Origin: Simmondsia chinensis
Taxonomy: Eukaryota; Streptophyta; Magnoliopsida; Caryophyllales; Simmondsiaceae
Length of the DNA stretch: 64,000 nucleotides
Direction of reading: 5' to 3'
Assembly (NCBI GenBank): GCA_018398585.1
Contig: JAGTTD010000016.1
Span: 26,397,212-26,461,211 of the forward strand
Shown: positions 24,178 through 36,708 of the stretch, in pieces
How the letters are laid out: the number at the start of each line of letters is the position of its first letter
Position numbering within the stretch: position 1 is the first letter of the stretch
Translations under genes and position numbers: made by a program
The notes under the pieces: generated by a model
Databases searched by the model: none
What the model was told of the DNA's origin: nothing
What the model saw: only the letters and a program-made list of their open reading frames with translations

Positions 24178-24545
24178 TTGGGGTGTATTTAAGCCAAGCC
24201 CAGGCTCGCCCAAGCTTGCTAGGTTTGAGGCTTGCCTTAAAGCTCGGCAAGCTCGGAAAATTCAAACTTGACCTTGGCTCGTCAAAAGCTCTAGCTTGGC
24301 TCGGCTTGATCTAAGCTCGGCAAGCTTTGTATTAAACTTGCAAAATATTGGCTCATTTAAGCTCAATTTAGGCTTGTTTAAGCTCAGGTTCGGTTCATTT
24401 AAACTCAAATTTGCCTTCATTGAGCATGTTTAAGTAAATATATTTATTAAGAAAGGCTACTTAGGCTCATTTAGGCTTATGAGCTTACGAGCTCAAGTTT
24501 CATTAGGCTCCGCTTAAGCTTAAAGTGAGTCGAGCCTACAATTTC
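24178..24545. repeat. GAGCTCG/AAGCTCGGC-rich dispersed repeat
   Basis: Starts with GGGGTGTATTTAAGCC and is filled with AAGCTCGGCAAGCTCGG and TTTAGGCTTGTTTAAGCTC phrases. It belongs to the same family as 23437-23600 and lies in the intergenic stretch between MAP70 and CCZ1. Confidence 0.5.
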
Positions 24546-25142
24546 CTTCACCAAACGGCGAAAATTTTCTGTCGTAATGTAATGTCATATATCTTAACTC
24601 AACCCCTATTTGATTAAGTGTGTGTCTCATATAAACATATGTAATGAAATTATTTTCCTTAGCTAAGCAAATAGAAGCTTAACAAAAGAATATTTCTCAA
24701 TAAAATGTAAAGAGGAAAATTTTTCTAAAAGGAAAATATTTTCCCTCTGATCAATTGGAGTGAATATTGGTTTTTGAACATCTTTTGCTTTTTGGTAATA
24801 GAAACATCTTTGCTTTCGGCCTTTGATTGTTGGTCATTTAATATGCATCTCTTTGAATAAGCTGAGTAGATTCAATCAGACGTTCTGTTTGGGCCAGTCG
24901 TGCTGAGCATGGAAACTTTAAGCTAGTCCCAAAGTTGAGCTAAAACTAAGAACAATGAAATCCGAGCTAAGCTTGTCTCATTTATGTTTATTCAAACACG
25001 ATTTGAGCTTGTTTAAACTCGTGCTTGTGCTCATTTTGACACAAAGGTAGCTCAGAATAACTTGAAATTGGTTACTTGGCTCATTTGGCCAAATTGATTT
25101 ACACTGCTATTTCTCCACAATGCCTTCTAATCATGAGAATAA

Positions 25143-25628
25143 TGTTACGAGTTATTTACATTTTAATACCTCGAATGTTTTTGAAAATAATAAAAATGAC
25201 CCTAGTCTTTTTGAATTAATAAAAGACCATAAATTTTTATTGTATTAATAAAAAGGCCCCAAAGATGTGATAATAAAAGGCCCATCTTGGGCAAAATGAC
25301 GTCATTTTCCGTCCTTTACTAACTATATTTTTGAACAAATTCAGCGAAAATAGATAATTTCTACATAATACATCATCTCAAATTTTGTGCTTGTGAAGCA
25401 AGAATAAGGGTAATGAAGGGTACTTTTATCCTTTTGCCAAAAATTAATAAAAAAAAAAAGGTTCCACATCAGCTCAGTCAACAGAAAGTAACGTTATCAT
25501 GCCAAAGAGGAGCCTTTTGATTAATAATACAAAAAACTTATGGGCCTTTTTATTAATTCAAAAAAATTCGAGTCTTTTTTATTATTTTCAAAAATGTCAA
25601 GGTACTAAAATATAAAAACTCTAATGAT
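25143..25628. mobile_element. MITE-like element with about 85-bp inverted arms
   Basis: The left arm (about 25148-25240: TTTTGAAAATAATAAAAA, TTTTTGAATTAATAAAAG) and right arm (about 25535-25625) are reverse complements over roughly 85 bp. There is no coding capacity. It lies between MAP70 and CCZ1. Confidence 0.6.
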
Positions 25629-26045
25629 ATTCTTCAATAACATTCATCTCATGACACTCTACAAAACCAAAGGGACTATATCAAGCTGAATCTGAGCCTA
25701 ATAAAGGTAACATACTCTCTTTTCTTCAAACATTCATGATCTTAAACGAATTACAATGGGATAAACGGTTTGGTGAACTTCAAACTCAATATGCAGTCGA
25801 ATAGAGGCAGGGACTTAACCACCAAGCCAACCGACCGTTTGTCATTCCTTAACTTTTCCAAGAGACATATAACAGATCTTATCAGATTCAAGTACTTAAA
25901 ATAAATTAACACCGTAAGAGCAATGCTAATCACATTGTGTCCAATTTGAGTTTCCAATACACATAAAAAGAAACCATTAGATAATTGAAAGGAAAACCAA
26001 GACTACTTTCAGCCATCTTATAAAGGTCCATAAATAGAAATCTCT

Positions 26046-26287
26046 AAAAGGAATATACCCAGTGCCTCAAGAGCTCCCGCCTACGCAGGGTCTGGGAGGG
26101 GCGGATGTACGCAGCCTTCCCCCTTTAGGGTGTTAACCTGAAGAGAGGTTGTTTCCCAGTGCCCCTAACCTAAAGGTGAGGACTTCTCAGGAGGTCACCC
26201 ATCCTGGTATACTCCTCTCGCCCAAGCACGCTTAACTTCGGAGTTCTAACGGGATCCGATGACGGCATGTTGGTGCCCTCTTTGGTT
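26046..26287 (-). mobile_element. 5S rRNA-derived SINE, full length (242 bp), 16-bp TSD
   Basis: Flanked by the perfect repeat ATAAATAGAAATCTCT at 26030-26045 and 26288-26303. On the minus strand the first 100 bp or so closely follow plant 5S rRNA: CGGATCCCGTTAGAACTCCG, AAGTTAAGCGTGCTTGGGCG (box A), the intermediate element region, then GGATGGGTGACCTCCTGAG (box C). The next 110 bp match the RTE 3' module (GGGAAACAACCTCTCTTCAG, GGGGGAAGGCTGCGTACATC, CAGACCCTGCGTAGGCGGGA, TTGAGGCACTGGG). The tail is TATATTCCTTTT, not TTG repeats. An internal 5S promoter plus a LINE-like tail plus a TSD defines a SINE3-type element. Confidence 0.94.
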
Positions 26288-26807
26288 ATAAATAGAAATC
26301 TCTGGACATTCAAATACTCCCTCTATAGTACAGTTGGAAAGTCAAATCTGCATACTGAATACCGTCCCTGAAAGACAATTGTTTAATATAATTTATTCAT
26401 AATCCAATAATTTTTGGTCGCGTGTACAGAATACTCAAATTACGTACATAAAGCATTTTTCCAATTTATTACATAGATACCAAGAAAAGAAAGAACAAAT
26501 ACAGATCTCGACGTAATGTGCATTGGGCTTTATCTTTTACTTCATTCCCACAAAATGTACACAAAATAGTAAAATTTTGTATGAAAAAGAAGCGGGTTAA
26601 GGGAAGAAAAAAGAGATTAGGGAAGATCTTACAAAGTGTCAGGAAGCAGCAAAAATTGCAAAACCCTTCAATCCAAGGAGAATACTCCACTACAGTACCT
26701 GTATAACACAAGATTAAGATGAGCGTTCTCCAATTTTCTTAACCGTTGTTTAAACTATATTATTTTGGACTTTTAAGTGTGTCAATTTAATTTTTATACT
26801 TTTAAGA

Positions 26808-26857
26808 GACCCTGCTTTGACAAGAGCCTCTTTGAGGCACTGGATTGTTGTTGTACT
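26808..26857 (+). mobile_element. RTE/SINE 3'-end fragment (about 50 bp)
   Basis: Shows AGACCCTGCTTTG, then GAGGCACTGGATTG and TTG repeats, the end of the shared 3' module. Target duplication not resolved. Confidence 0.7.
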
Positions 26858-27030
26858 GTTATTTGTGTCAATTAAGTCCATATACTATTTTAACTATGAC
26901 AGTGTTATCTATAAAGTATATTCTTCTTATTATGTTGTGCAACTTAAAATAAAATTACACATTAGGGTATTTGGAGAAAAGTGGGTTAGTTGCCACTTGC
27001 TGGGAATAAATGAGGACCAAATTAGGATAA

Positions 27031-27331
27031 ACAACAACAACAAACCCAGTGCCTCAAGGGCTCTCCCGCATAAGCGGGGTCTGGGGAAGGTGGGATGCAC
27101 GCAGCCTTATCCCTACTATCCTAAAAGGAGGTTGTGTTTGAGGACCCCTAACCTAAAAAACAACAGCACATAAAAAGCATAAAGCATAAAGCAGTGATAG
27201 CAATAAAGCAACATAGCGGCAGAACAACACCCACAAATATAATCAAATAGGCATAATATATATATGCTTAAGGGTGCTGGTACTATCTTAGATGCGCTCC
27301 TCTCTTTTAAACCGCTATATTGGCTACACCT
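27031..27331 (-). mobile_element. 5'-truncated RTE LINE copy (301 bp), 10-bp TSD
   Basis: Flanked by ATTAGGATAA at 27021-27030 and 27332-27341. The left edge is the reverse complement of the TTG tail, followed by the inverted 3' module (GTGCCTCAAGGGCTCTCCCG, GCATAAGCGGGGTCTGGGG) and the LINE 3' UTR with AGCATAAAGCATAAAGCA repeats. No coding region is left. Confidence 0.9.
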
Positions 27332-27754
27332 ATTAGGATAACTTTATGTTAATAAATATAACTTTTTGATAAAATTGCAACACTTTAAATAATTAATACA
27401 TTGATAGAAAACAATAGAGGACTAAGTCGACCAACTTAGCAAACTACACGGTAGTATGGCATGAATAGCCCTTTTCTTAATATCGTTTGTCTTGAAATTC
27501 TCGTTCATGTTATTACAGGAACGGAATGATGGACAAACATTCAACAGTGATTTTTTATCTTGAAAGCGTACTAATAAGAATTTAAGATATGGAACTGATA
27601 CCGATATCAGGCAAATATACTTTAGAAGTACACTAAGTTTAGTAGAAAGAACAAAATAACATGATGTTTGATAAATATAAAGTTCCCGAAGATGAATAAG
27701 AAGGTAATGACGTGACAACTAGTCATGGAAATGCTGGTAAAATGCTGAAGAACT

Positions 27755-28045
27755 GTTTTACCCCTACAGGATAGAGGTTGTTTCCAAAGGGCCCTCACCC
27801 CTAAAAAGAAAAGAGGAAACAATGTTTTATTTATAAAAAAAAAATAAAAAAAAGAATAAGTTAAATAAAGTAATACCAGACATGTAAGCAGCAACAATAA
27901 TAGACATGTAGGTCTAGAAGTATCGTGAACTAGCATCGGCAGGTCCCTCTCTCCTAATCGTCTGTGTCTATCACACTATTACTAACCGCCACTCTTTGGC
28001 CTACCTTCACCTCTCTTCCAATATGTGTTATGTAGTAGGGATGAC
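27755..28045 (-). mobile_element. Probable RTE LINE 3'-region fragment, decayed
   Basis: AGGATAGAGGTTGTTTCCAA and, further right, CTCTTTGGCCTACCTTCACC resemble the inverted 3' module and coding end of the RTE copies at 39344-40011. The TTG tail is missing and an A-rich stretch interrupts it. Confidence 0.45.
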
Positions 28046-28588
28046 AATAACTGATTTTTAATATATTTTTATGTAAAGCAACACAATTACTTCTTGGCGT
28101 TTTGGTCAGCAACCAGCTCTTCCTTACTTGCATTTCACATCAGAATATTCTTAAGCCACCACATAAGCATCACTGTGTAGTTTTAATTCCGTGTAAGGTA
28201 GGTCAAACTACGGAGTCCAATTAGAATAAACCTAGACTTCTTTTGGTTCAACGGGAAGTATTTTCCTTTTGAAACAATTTTGTCCTCTAAATATTTGCAT
28301 TGACAAGCATTATTTTGTTGAAATATTTTGTTTGTTTGGCTTAGGAAAATTATTTCATTATCTATCTTTATTTGGGATTCACGCTTGGTCAAGTTAAGTT
28401 TGAAGTCAAATATATGACATGAGATTACAACAAAAAATCATGTCTTCCCCTCTCCTTGAGGTAAGGGAAGAATTGCTACTCATTTGTAATAGAACTATAA
28501 GAATATGATTGGAAAGCTCTTCTTTCAAGACAAATGGAGCCTTAGAGATTAACAGCAGAAAACAAAAGGCATAAATTACGAAAATGAA

Positions 28589-30223
28589 TCACCTGTTGCT
28601 GAATTTCTCAACAGCATCAGAAGCATATAGAAGCGTTTCGTTGGCTTTCTCCAAGACCATATAGAGTTCTTTCCCTCGAACAACACGAGCAATAACCCAC
28701 GCGTTGTTCTTCGCTCGCATGCATACTTCGAGGTCCTTCTCATTCGCTTCGTCCCATTTAGCTCCACTCTTTTCCAGATCGACTACTTCTCTCACCTTAC
28801 ACATTGCAACCAAGGATTCCTGAAAATACAAAACCAAAGACACAATTTACGACTCGTTTCGTTCATATAGAAAGTAAGTTACCAAGGTTGCAATTTGTAG
28901 GAAATCATTTTGCGGTGAACTTAAAAAAGGAATCAGATTTCTGCATTTGGTTCACAAGTAAGGGTCTATTTGGTGAATGGAAAACATTTTCCGTAAAAAA
29001 AGTATTTGACCTCAAAAGATTTTTGACTAAAAAATGTTTTCACTTGACCGTGTTCTCTTGATAATGAAATAACAAAAAAGATTCAAGATCCAAGTTACTA
29101 ACCTTGGCCAAGGTTGTGACTTTTGCAGGTGGAGAAGCCCTAGAGACACTTCTATCACCGTCCACCAATAAGTAACGATAACCACTGACATGGTAAGCAT
29201 TCTCACCACCCCAACCTTTTGAGAGTCTCTCTTCAACTTTCAGAATCTTCAGCGACGCCTAACAAATTGGGAAACAACTTCACAAGAATCAATAGAAAGA
29301 CTATTTATAGCCCAATTCTTGACCTAATGTATGGACTTCTACTGACCTTTTGCCCAATCTGATTCACATATGAACCAATGAACAGTCCGGGGCTCTAGTC
29401 CTTAATTGCGGGGAAACATTCAGAATATTCCATAATAAAACACGAGACTACAGTAATGGTGTTTGTCAATCCAAATTCAGGTAAAAGATTGGATCAAATA
29501 ACACCACCCAAATTATTAGCTCAAAAATGACAAAGGCCAAGTCCAGTAAGACACGTAAAACGGAGAATATCAACAGCCAAACTGCAATCACACAATGGCG
29601 CGCGTGATGTCATGGAAACATTGGTTTCTTGAATGTCATATAATGAGCGCTAACAATCATGTAAGTTACATCCTTTAGTATACAACTACATATTTTAGTA
29701 TCATGTGCAAACATGTTTACAAGTACCTTTTAATAAATAAAATTCAATACATGTTGGATGGCATTACAAAATTATGCACCTTATAAAAGCCAAATGCAAA
29801 ACAAGAATATCAAAGCAAATCTAGCACAAGAGTCCATGGAATAGAAACTATGGCCATAAGATCCATCATGCCAAAAGAATAAGATTTCAGGTAATAAGAT
29901 CATTAATCTAGTACGCTCCAAAGAGGGAGAATCTTCGGCCTGAAAAGGATAACACAATCTTTAAGTGGGCGCGATTGTCACGCTAAAAGAAGTACCCCAT
30001 CACAAGGATATCAGCAGTCTAGCTGGATTATAATTCTTAAGAACCTCCACTCTCTCCCTTAACTAACAATAAGAGTTCCCTTGGGCTAACGTAGCTCGAC
30101 AAAGTTGCAACTTGGTCAGCTGGGGCCAGGCTTTAGAATGAACTAGTCTATACTCATAATGTAGGAAAAGAGGTACAAGTTAAGATCCAGAAATTTTTTT
30201 GGGGGTTTGGGAGGGAAGGAAGA

Positions 30224-30254
<31 letters not shown>

Positions 30255-32834
30255 AAGGAATCAAGGAAATGGCCACGGTCCAAAAATGAATAGCATAGAT
30301 TTGCTTTCTTCTACTGTGGCATGTGGTGCATAAAAGAGCACCACAAAAATGAATGCCATTGAACAATTCAACTAACCAGCCAATATGAGAATAGTGAGAA
30401 TTTCAAATATGAGGGGAATTTGCCAAGGTTCAAAAGAAGGCCTTCAATATGCACATTTAATATAAAAATAACTAAACAGAACGCAGATTACAAAATATGC
30501 CAGTATAAGGGCTCTCTCTGCACCCACATAAACCGTAACATGTAATGATATTCGTACACCCGTTATGTGCATGGGTCAGGCTAAGCTAATAGAATGAACT
30601 ATTTATTTGTCAGCTGTCTTTAACAGAAAAAAGTAATATACATCTAGGGAACAGCAGATTGCTTACATTCTCTAGGACCTGCTGCTTCACCATAGATATC
30701 CCTCGTTCTGCATTATCAGTGGAGGAAACAGGAACCAGGAGAATAATGGTAAGATTTTTATGCTGGTGGGCGCAAAGATACATTCTCTCTCCTGTCTGCC
30801 GGAGCAAAATTGTTGGGACTACAGAATTCAAGCTACGGATATCTGCCCCCCACGTATCAGTTACAAGAAACCCATCCTTCCCTTTCGACCAGTTGTCCTG
30901 CTTTAGGGGCCTTGGAATGAGATACCTGTTATCTTCGTTAGGGGATGTATCCCGTGATCCATGGGAATGTTCAGAAGCAGTGGAAGCAGTTGCAAGGATG
31001 GACCCAGAGGCCATATGAGCAGCGGCACTTCCTTTGCGTATGTAGGACCATGAACTTGTATTGGAGGATAACGCAAGAGGACACATCCTCATCACAGCAT
31101 ATGTAAATAAGTTTACGGTGTCATCCTGTAACGATTTTCCAATCAAACCGATCTCAAACAATTGTAAGGAAAAAGGAAGGTGAAAGGGTGTTGAGGATCA
31201 GCACGTACAGGACAAAGTGATGTAGAGACCAACAAGTCATGGAACAGAATGAGGGAATGACATTGTGTGTTCCCAGTACAGGACTCCAGCACGCGCACAA
31301 GAGACTGCCAAAAATGCGAATTATTTTGTGTTAGAATATACACAGTCGATGTAAATTAAATAAAAAGATAAAATACAAATATTACTTAGATGATCTAAAC
31401 AATATAAATATGATAAATAAAAAGTAATAGTAGTATTTTTTTTCCCATAAAATTAGAATAGAAGTAAAACATACTATATAAAACAATATATATACTTCAA
31501 TTGATTATGACCGTTGCATTTGATAGCGCAGGGAAGGGTGAGACTTTTTGGCCTACAGTGGGTGTCAAATCCAGATAGGACTAGGCATCTGCGTTAACTT
31601 TCAAATGAGGGGCGCCACATAGGACTTGGCATCAGTTTTGCTTTCTAGGGCAGGGGGGCCTTCGGACACAGCCTCCTTTCAGGGTAACATCCTGTAGGGA
31701 TAAGGCTGCGTAAATTTCACCCCCTGTGGTGGGAGCCTTCAGGCACTAAGTTGTTGTAGATAGATATATGAAACGTGAATAAATTTGCAATAGCAAACAA
31801 AATGTCAAAAAAAACCAAACGGGCAAAGCCATATGCATTATTGCAGCCTTAATGTGGAGCAACTCCTGAAATTACATTGCTTTTCCTTATCATAGAAAAA
31901 CATACCATTCTGAAACATGATATTTGCCGCAACTGTGCTTTATCAAATCTAGATATAGCTTCTACATATCAAGCAACAGGAAATTTCATGTCAAATGTCC
32001 CAAAGGTAGACCAAGTAATTACATCAGAAAATAGATAGCGAACATCTAAAATGTCTAAGAACTTATAAATATTTCCAACTTGCAAGAGGTACTTCAAGTT
32101 ATTCCAAAGGAATTAATCGATCACTTGAAATCAAACCTGAACTTCGATTGCAGCTTCACGGCCCACCGTCAGCATTTGTACAGTTCCTCGCTCTCTCAGT
32201 GAATCTCGGAAAGATGGTAAATGAAGTTTCTTCCCAGCAAAGAAATCTGCCCGAAAGAGAAAATTTTCATGTGAGGCATGAGCAGCAACTTCAGCAATAT
32301 CCCAGAAGCAGAAATCCAATGAAGAATGGCACAGGAACTTCAGCATTACCCCAGCAGCAGAAATCCAAAGGATACCGTATTTGACATGCTGACAATTAGT
32401 AACCTAAATGAATCTTTAAGACTAATAGACAACCGAAACAACAATCTAATTTTGTGATGAGATTCATGTCTTACCAAATATATAATCTGTAATAAAGAAG
32501 TAAAGACTTGAACGAACTAGTTCTCCACTAGGTTCTTTGTCAAGCATTGCTCGTATTGATCCATTGAACATCACAAACAGCGAATGCAGTTCTTTAAGAA
32601 CACCTCTCAATGCCTCAGCTCTCCAAATTGCATCGAGTTCTCTATTCTTTTCAACTACCTGAAAGCAGGGAAAGCAATAAAGGACTATTTTGAACTGGAG
32701 ATCAGCATAACAAGAACAATGACTCCTAGACATTACTGTGGAACAACCTTGCGAAGTTCGCGATGGAAGCTCCAAAGACGCAATCAGATGGTAGACAAAT
32801 TGACGGGAAACTAAGACATGTAAAACAAAGTGAA

Positions 32835-32885
<51 letters not shown>

Positions 32886-35800
32886 AAAGTAGAGAAAGAG
32901 CTCAGAAAATCATAATTACATTACAAGTAGACAAGAACACCTCTGAGGGAATAACTCTGAAGCCAGTCCCAAGCCTAGATAAAGGACAATTGCATTCAAT
33001 AGCCAACAACCAATGCAGAACTTCCCCAAATCTTTTGGAATCTTTGAATACAATTAATAGATGGCACAGGATGCACACGCTCCCAAGATGAAGAGTGCTT
33101 CGCCCAGAATATTACTAGAATGAATAACCACCTAGTGTATCCGTGTCGTACCCTTTTCAAAGAGGGGAACTCTTGATATGATATGGCAGTACTACTAGAC
33201 AAGATTTTGTAGTAACATTGCAGAGGACAATCCAACACGTTGGCCTAAATAGACGAGTAAAGCTGTTGGGGTACCATCTTACGCAATTTATTAATGTGTG
33301 CCAGAATTATCAACAATTTGGATCAAATAAAGGTTGGGGGACCTCGGAAACAGTCTCTCGTCAGGGTCTCACCCTGATGGGGTAAGACTACGTACATCCT
33401 TCCCCTTCCAGACCCCGCACGAGCAGGAGCCCTCAAGGCATTGGGTTTGTTGTTGTTGTCCAAAATTTAGCAATGTGGTCATTTCATATCCATCACTTGG
33501 GCTGGCGTTACAAACCAAGAATTTGCAAACCACAGATTACGAACCATAGGAAAGGACTAATTGCCCAACTCAAGACCCCATATGCTAATGAAGGCAATCG
33601 AAGCTCGTGAAATAATTATCAGATTACATCTAATTTACATCATCAAGTAGTTGTGATCAGGATTCAAGTTAATAGTTAGCATAGTAAAGATGTATCAAAC
33701 CGTAAATCACACACAGAGGACCCCTCATACACAAAGAACAGAAAGCTTCCACGATTTCTCAGATTATCACTAATAAGTCATGCTTCTCTGAAGATGGATG
33801 TATTAGAGACAATGATAGTGACAACACGAAGACATCAATGTCCCAACCTATTCTCATAACATTAACCACAGGTTTTGTGCAGTAACAGAGTTGCTGCAGA
33901 TAAAGAATCTTTGCAGCTCCCTGGTATTAGTGTATTCAAACCAGAAGAGAACCGTCACACATTAACAGCAAGTATAGCTCGTAATGCAGCATAACATGTG
34001 GATTGTGGTTGTGTTAAGATGTTATAACATACTGGCTAACAATTGTTTTAATTCCATGCCAGAACACTGATCGTCCCATGATCCTAAGAGCCCATATATT
34101 TGCAATAACTATAGAAGCACGCACCATCACCATCCAAATATCAGGTTCTGCCTGATAAAAAACATGAGAGTGTCTCTCTGCTTCTATAACTTCACAAGCA
34201 GCATCCGGAGAGAAAATTCTGCATCAATTGAAAGATCAGCGTTAGATTCTGCATCAGTATATACATGGCAGGATTAACTAATTGAGCACACACAATAACT
34301 ACTCGTGTAAAGATTGTGAATAGTATTTCAACATAATTTAGATTAGCAAAATTGATGGAATTAATACGAATAACTAGATGACCCATATAACCAAATAACA
34401 TTTTGACAACAGGAATCCATGAAGGCAGCCAACTTGTCCCCATTTCATTATAACACAGGCATACAAAACAACCGTGCACACAAGTATTATTAGGGTAATT
34501 ACCATACAAACCCCCTCAACTATTCCTTGAAATAAAAGAGATTCCCTTGACTTTCAATTTCAAGGAATACACCTCCAAACTATCAATATATATCAATTGT
34601 AACTTACATTATAGTTTCATCCAAATTTTTTCACTCCATGAGTTAAGGGAAAATACTATAAGATTGTAGTGAGACCGACTATGTCATATGGCGCGGAGTG
34701 TTGGCCAATGAAACGGTATCATACATAGAAGCTGAAAGTAGCGGAGATGAGGATGTTGCGGTGGATGTGTGGACACACAAGGAAGGATAGGATCAGGAAT
34801 GAAGTCATAAGAGGCCAATTGAGCGTAGCCCTGACCGAAGATAAATTGAGGGAGCGACATTTGCGCTGGTTTGGGCATGTTAGAAGGAGACCGATCACCG
34901 CCCCGGTCAGAGATGCGAACAACTCCAAGCTATGCTCGAGAGGAGAGGGAGAGGCAGGCCGAAGAAGAGATGGATGGATATGATATGATCCGACACAATC
35001 TTACCCACCTAAACATACAGGAGAAAATAGTCTTAGATAGCGATCAGTGGAAGGCTAGCATAAGGGTGGCCGATGTAACAGCGTAGAATAGAGAAGCATA
35101 TTTTGGCTAGCAGTAGTGCCCCAAGGTTTATATGTCTGCCTGTTTGATTTACTTGATATGTTTGAGAGTTGCTTTATTGCTTATTGCCTATTGCTGTTTC
35201 TAGCTTCTTGCTTAGGCTTGCTCTGGACTGTTATTTTTATACTCTTATGCTTTATGCTTGTAGGCTGTTATGCTTTTGTGCTTCTCAGGACGGGGGTCAT
35301 CGGAAACAGCCTCTCTTTAAGGTAGCACCCTGAAGGGGAAGGCTGCATACCACCCCCCCGGGGGGACCCAGCACATGCGAGAGCTCTTGAGGCACTGGGT
35401 TAGTTGTTGTTGTTTTTTTCACTCCATGACCAACCCAAACTATGTGCACATTTACTTCATGTGATAAGGAGGCTCCAGGAGTTAAAAAATTGGATAAGAT
35501 ATAAATTGTTAGTAGATGGGAGTATTTGATGGAATTGAATTTTCAGGACGACTAACTTCAAGTAATAGTTCAGGGTCACAATATAATATTTATCCTCATT
35601 AAACAGAAACAAAATGAAACTTAGAATAGATTAATAAATGTCTAGAAAAGGATGAAACTGAATGGAATTATATACATCGTTGGTCCATAATGTTTCTAAA
35701 TTTGTTAAAATTGGTCCCTCATCTTTTCCCTTATTCAAAATGGTCCCTAATTTTACTACTTTATTTAAATTAGTCTTTCATCTTTTCTTTTATTCAAAAT

Positions 35801-36708
35801 AGTCCTTAATGTTTTATTTTATAACAAAATTAGTTTAGGGACCAGTGCTACGAGCCTATTTATGGGTTGAGCCCATATTTTTTATTTCTTGTTGATCCCT
35901 AGGCTGTACTTAAGTTATTAGGAGGCTAAATAAGTTCTATTTCCCGTCCTGGCAACAAAACCAAAATACCTACTTGTTAGGAAATTGATACAGGAATTCA
36001 ATGCCTAGAAATACAACTTCCCCTTAGGTCATTCGTCATCAAATCAATGGAATGAAATCCTTTTCCCCTTGTTAGACGATATGTGCTCATTTATATGAGC
36101 CCCAATTATTCCCCTCTCTATATCCTAAGATTTCCATCTCTTTTCCCTCTAATTTCTACAATTCCTCTACCAGATATTTCACTTCAAAACAAATGACTCG
36201 CCTAGTGAAGTCAACAATACTCTAATATCAAGTCAAGCAACCAACTATCCCAAAAGCATAAACTAAGGGTAAAAGCTCATAATTGATTTTAGGGAGTTGT
36301 TATTGCCAGGACATAAATTGTTATATCCGGAGCAATAATATAACCTACAAACAATGAAAGCCACAAAGTTGCTTTAAAAACTATGATCTTGCTCTGACAA
36401 TAACAATTTTGCCTTGACAATAACATTACCCATGATTTTATACTCTTTTAACATCCCATCTCCTTTTGCCTATAATTTCTACAATTTCTCAACCAAAAGT
36501 TTCAGTTCAAACAAATGACTCACCTAGTGAAAGTAATTAGACCCTCGCTGAGGCCAATAACAGAGAGCTGCTCAGAGAAGGGCAAATCAGAAGGATAAAA
36601 AAAGAGGATTTTATCAAGCTCATGCCCTTCTTGCTGTCCCCTTCTCAGATCAAACACGCATATTTTCACTGCATCGTGCGGGATCGTTGCTGTTGAAGAT
36701 AGTCCCAT
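28589..36708 (-). CDS. CCZ1: CCZ1, subunit of the MON1-CCZ1 Rab7 guanine-nucleotide exchange factor (8 coding exons, 504 aa)
   Basis: With MON1, CCZ1 activates Rab7-type GTPases on late endosomes and so drives vacuolar trafficking. Coding exons (minus strand): 36708-36524, 34218-34125, 32658-32475, 32246-32137, 31304-31209, 31125-30667, 29258-29103 and 28819-28589. All junctions are GT-AG with matching phase; the total of 1515 bp gives 504 aa, near the plant family length of about 500. Landmarks are CVFDLRRGQQEGHELDKILF at residues 17-36, QLSVIGLSEGLITFTR, ACEVIEAERHSHVFYQAEPD, SFRDSLRERGTVQMLT and SKGWGGENAYHVSGYRYLLV near the C-terminus. The N-terminal half corresponds to the longin-type domain known for the family. 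A telo-box-like AACCCTAG sits a few bases upstream of the ATG (36714-36721, as read on the plus strand). The first intron (2.3 kb) contains an RTE LINE copy; other introns hold short RTE-tail copies and a G29 tract. No disabling change is seen. Confidence 0.96.
30226..30254. repeat. G29 homopolymer in a CCZ1 intron
   Basis: Uninterrupted run of 29 G on the plus strand within the intron between 30667 and 29258, preceded by GGAAGGAAGAGAG. Confidence 0.9.
31645..31757 (+). mobile_element. RTE/SINE 3'-module copy (about 113 bp) in a CCZ1 intron
   Basis: Shows ACACAGCCTCCTTTCAGGGT, GGGATAAGGCTGCGTAAAT, GTGGGAGCC and CAGGCACTAAGTTGTTG in the order of the LINE 3' module. Target duplication not resolved. 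Confidence 0.75.
32828..32882. repeat. A-tract plus (TA)n microsatellite in a CCZ1 intron
   Basis: About 20 A followed by about 16 TA units. Simple repeat with no other content. Confidence 0.9.
33330..33459 (+). mobile_element. RTE/SINE 3'-module copy (about 130 bp) in a CCZ1 intron
   Basis: CTCGGAAACAGTCTCTCGTC, GGGTAAGACTACGTACATCC, CAGACCCCGCACGAGCAGGA and GGCATTGGG lead into TTGTTGTTGTTG, the full 3' module. Target duplication not clear. Confidence 0.82.
34642..35413 (+). mobile_element. 5'-truncated RTE LINE copy (772 bp), 16-bp TSD, in CCZ1 intron 1
   Basis: Flanked by TTTTTTCACTCCATGA at 34626-34641 and 35414-35429. Inside is the C-terminal part of the RTE protein (EMRMLRWMCGHTRKDRIRNE and LRWFGHVRRRP, about 34744-34900), then a 3' UTR with GCTTTATTGCTTATTGCC-like repeats, then the 3' module and TTG tail (35283-35413). 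The protein part corresponds to 9119-9468 of the longer copy. Confidence 0.93.
35680..35845. repeat. AATTGGTCC-type short repeat in CCZ1 intron 1
   Basis: Three direct repeats of a TTATTCAAAATGGTCCCTAA-like phrase, ending in TTTAGGGACC. It is probably part of a MITE; the other boundary is unclear. Confidence 0.4.

Larger units (their letters stand above)
26730..27480. mobile_element. MITE (TCAATTTAGTCC family) with two nested RTE-tail insertions
   Basis: The outer sequence carries AGTGTGTCAATTTAATTTT, GTGTCAATTAAGTCC and the phrase GGTTAGTTGCCAC, then AGGACCAAATTAGGAT. The same order appears in the element at 49390-49755 (GGTTGGTTGCCACGTGTCAG, then AGGACAAAATTAGGATG). Two non-LTR fragments, at about 26808-26857 and 27031-27331, interrupt it. 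Confidence 0.6.
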
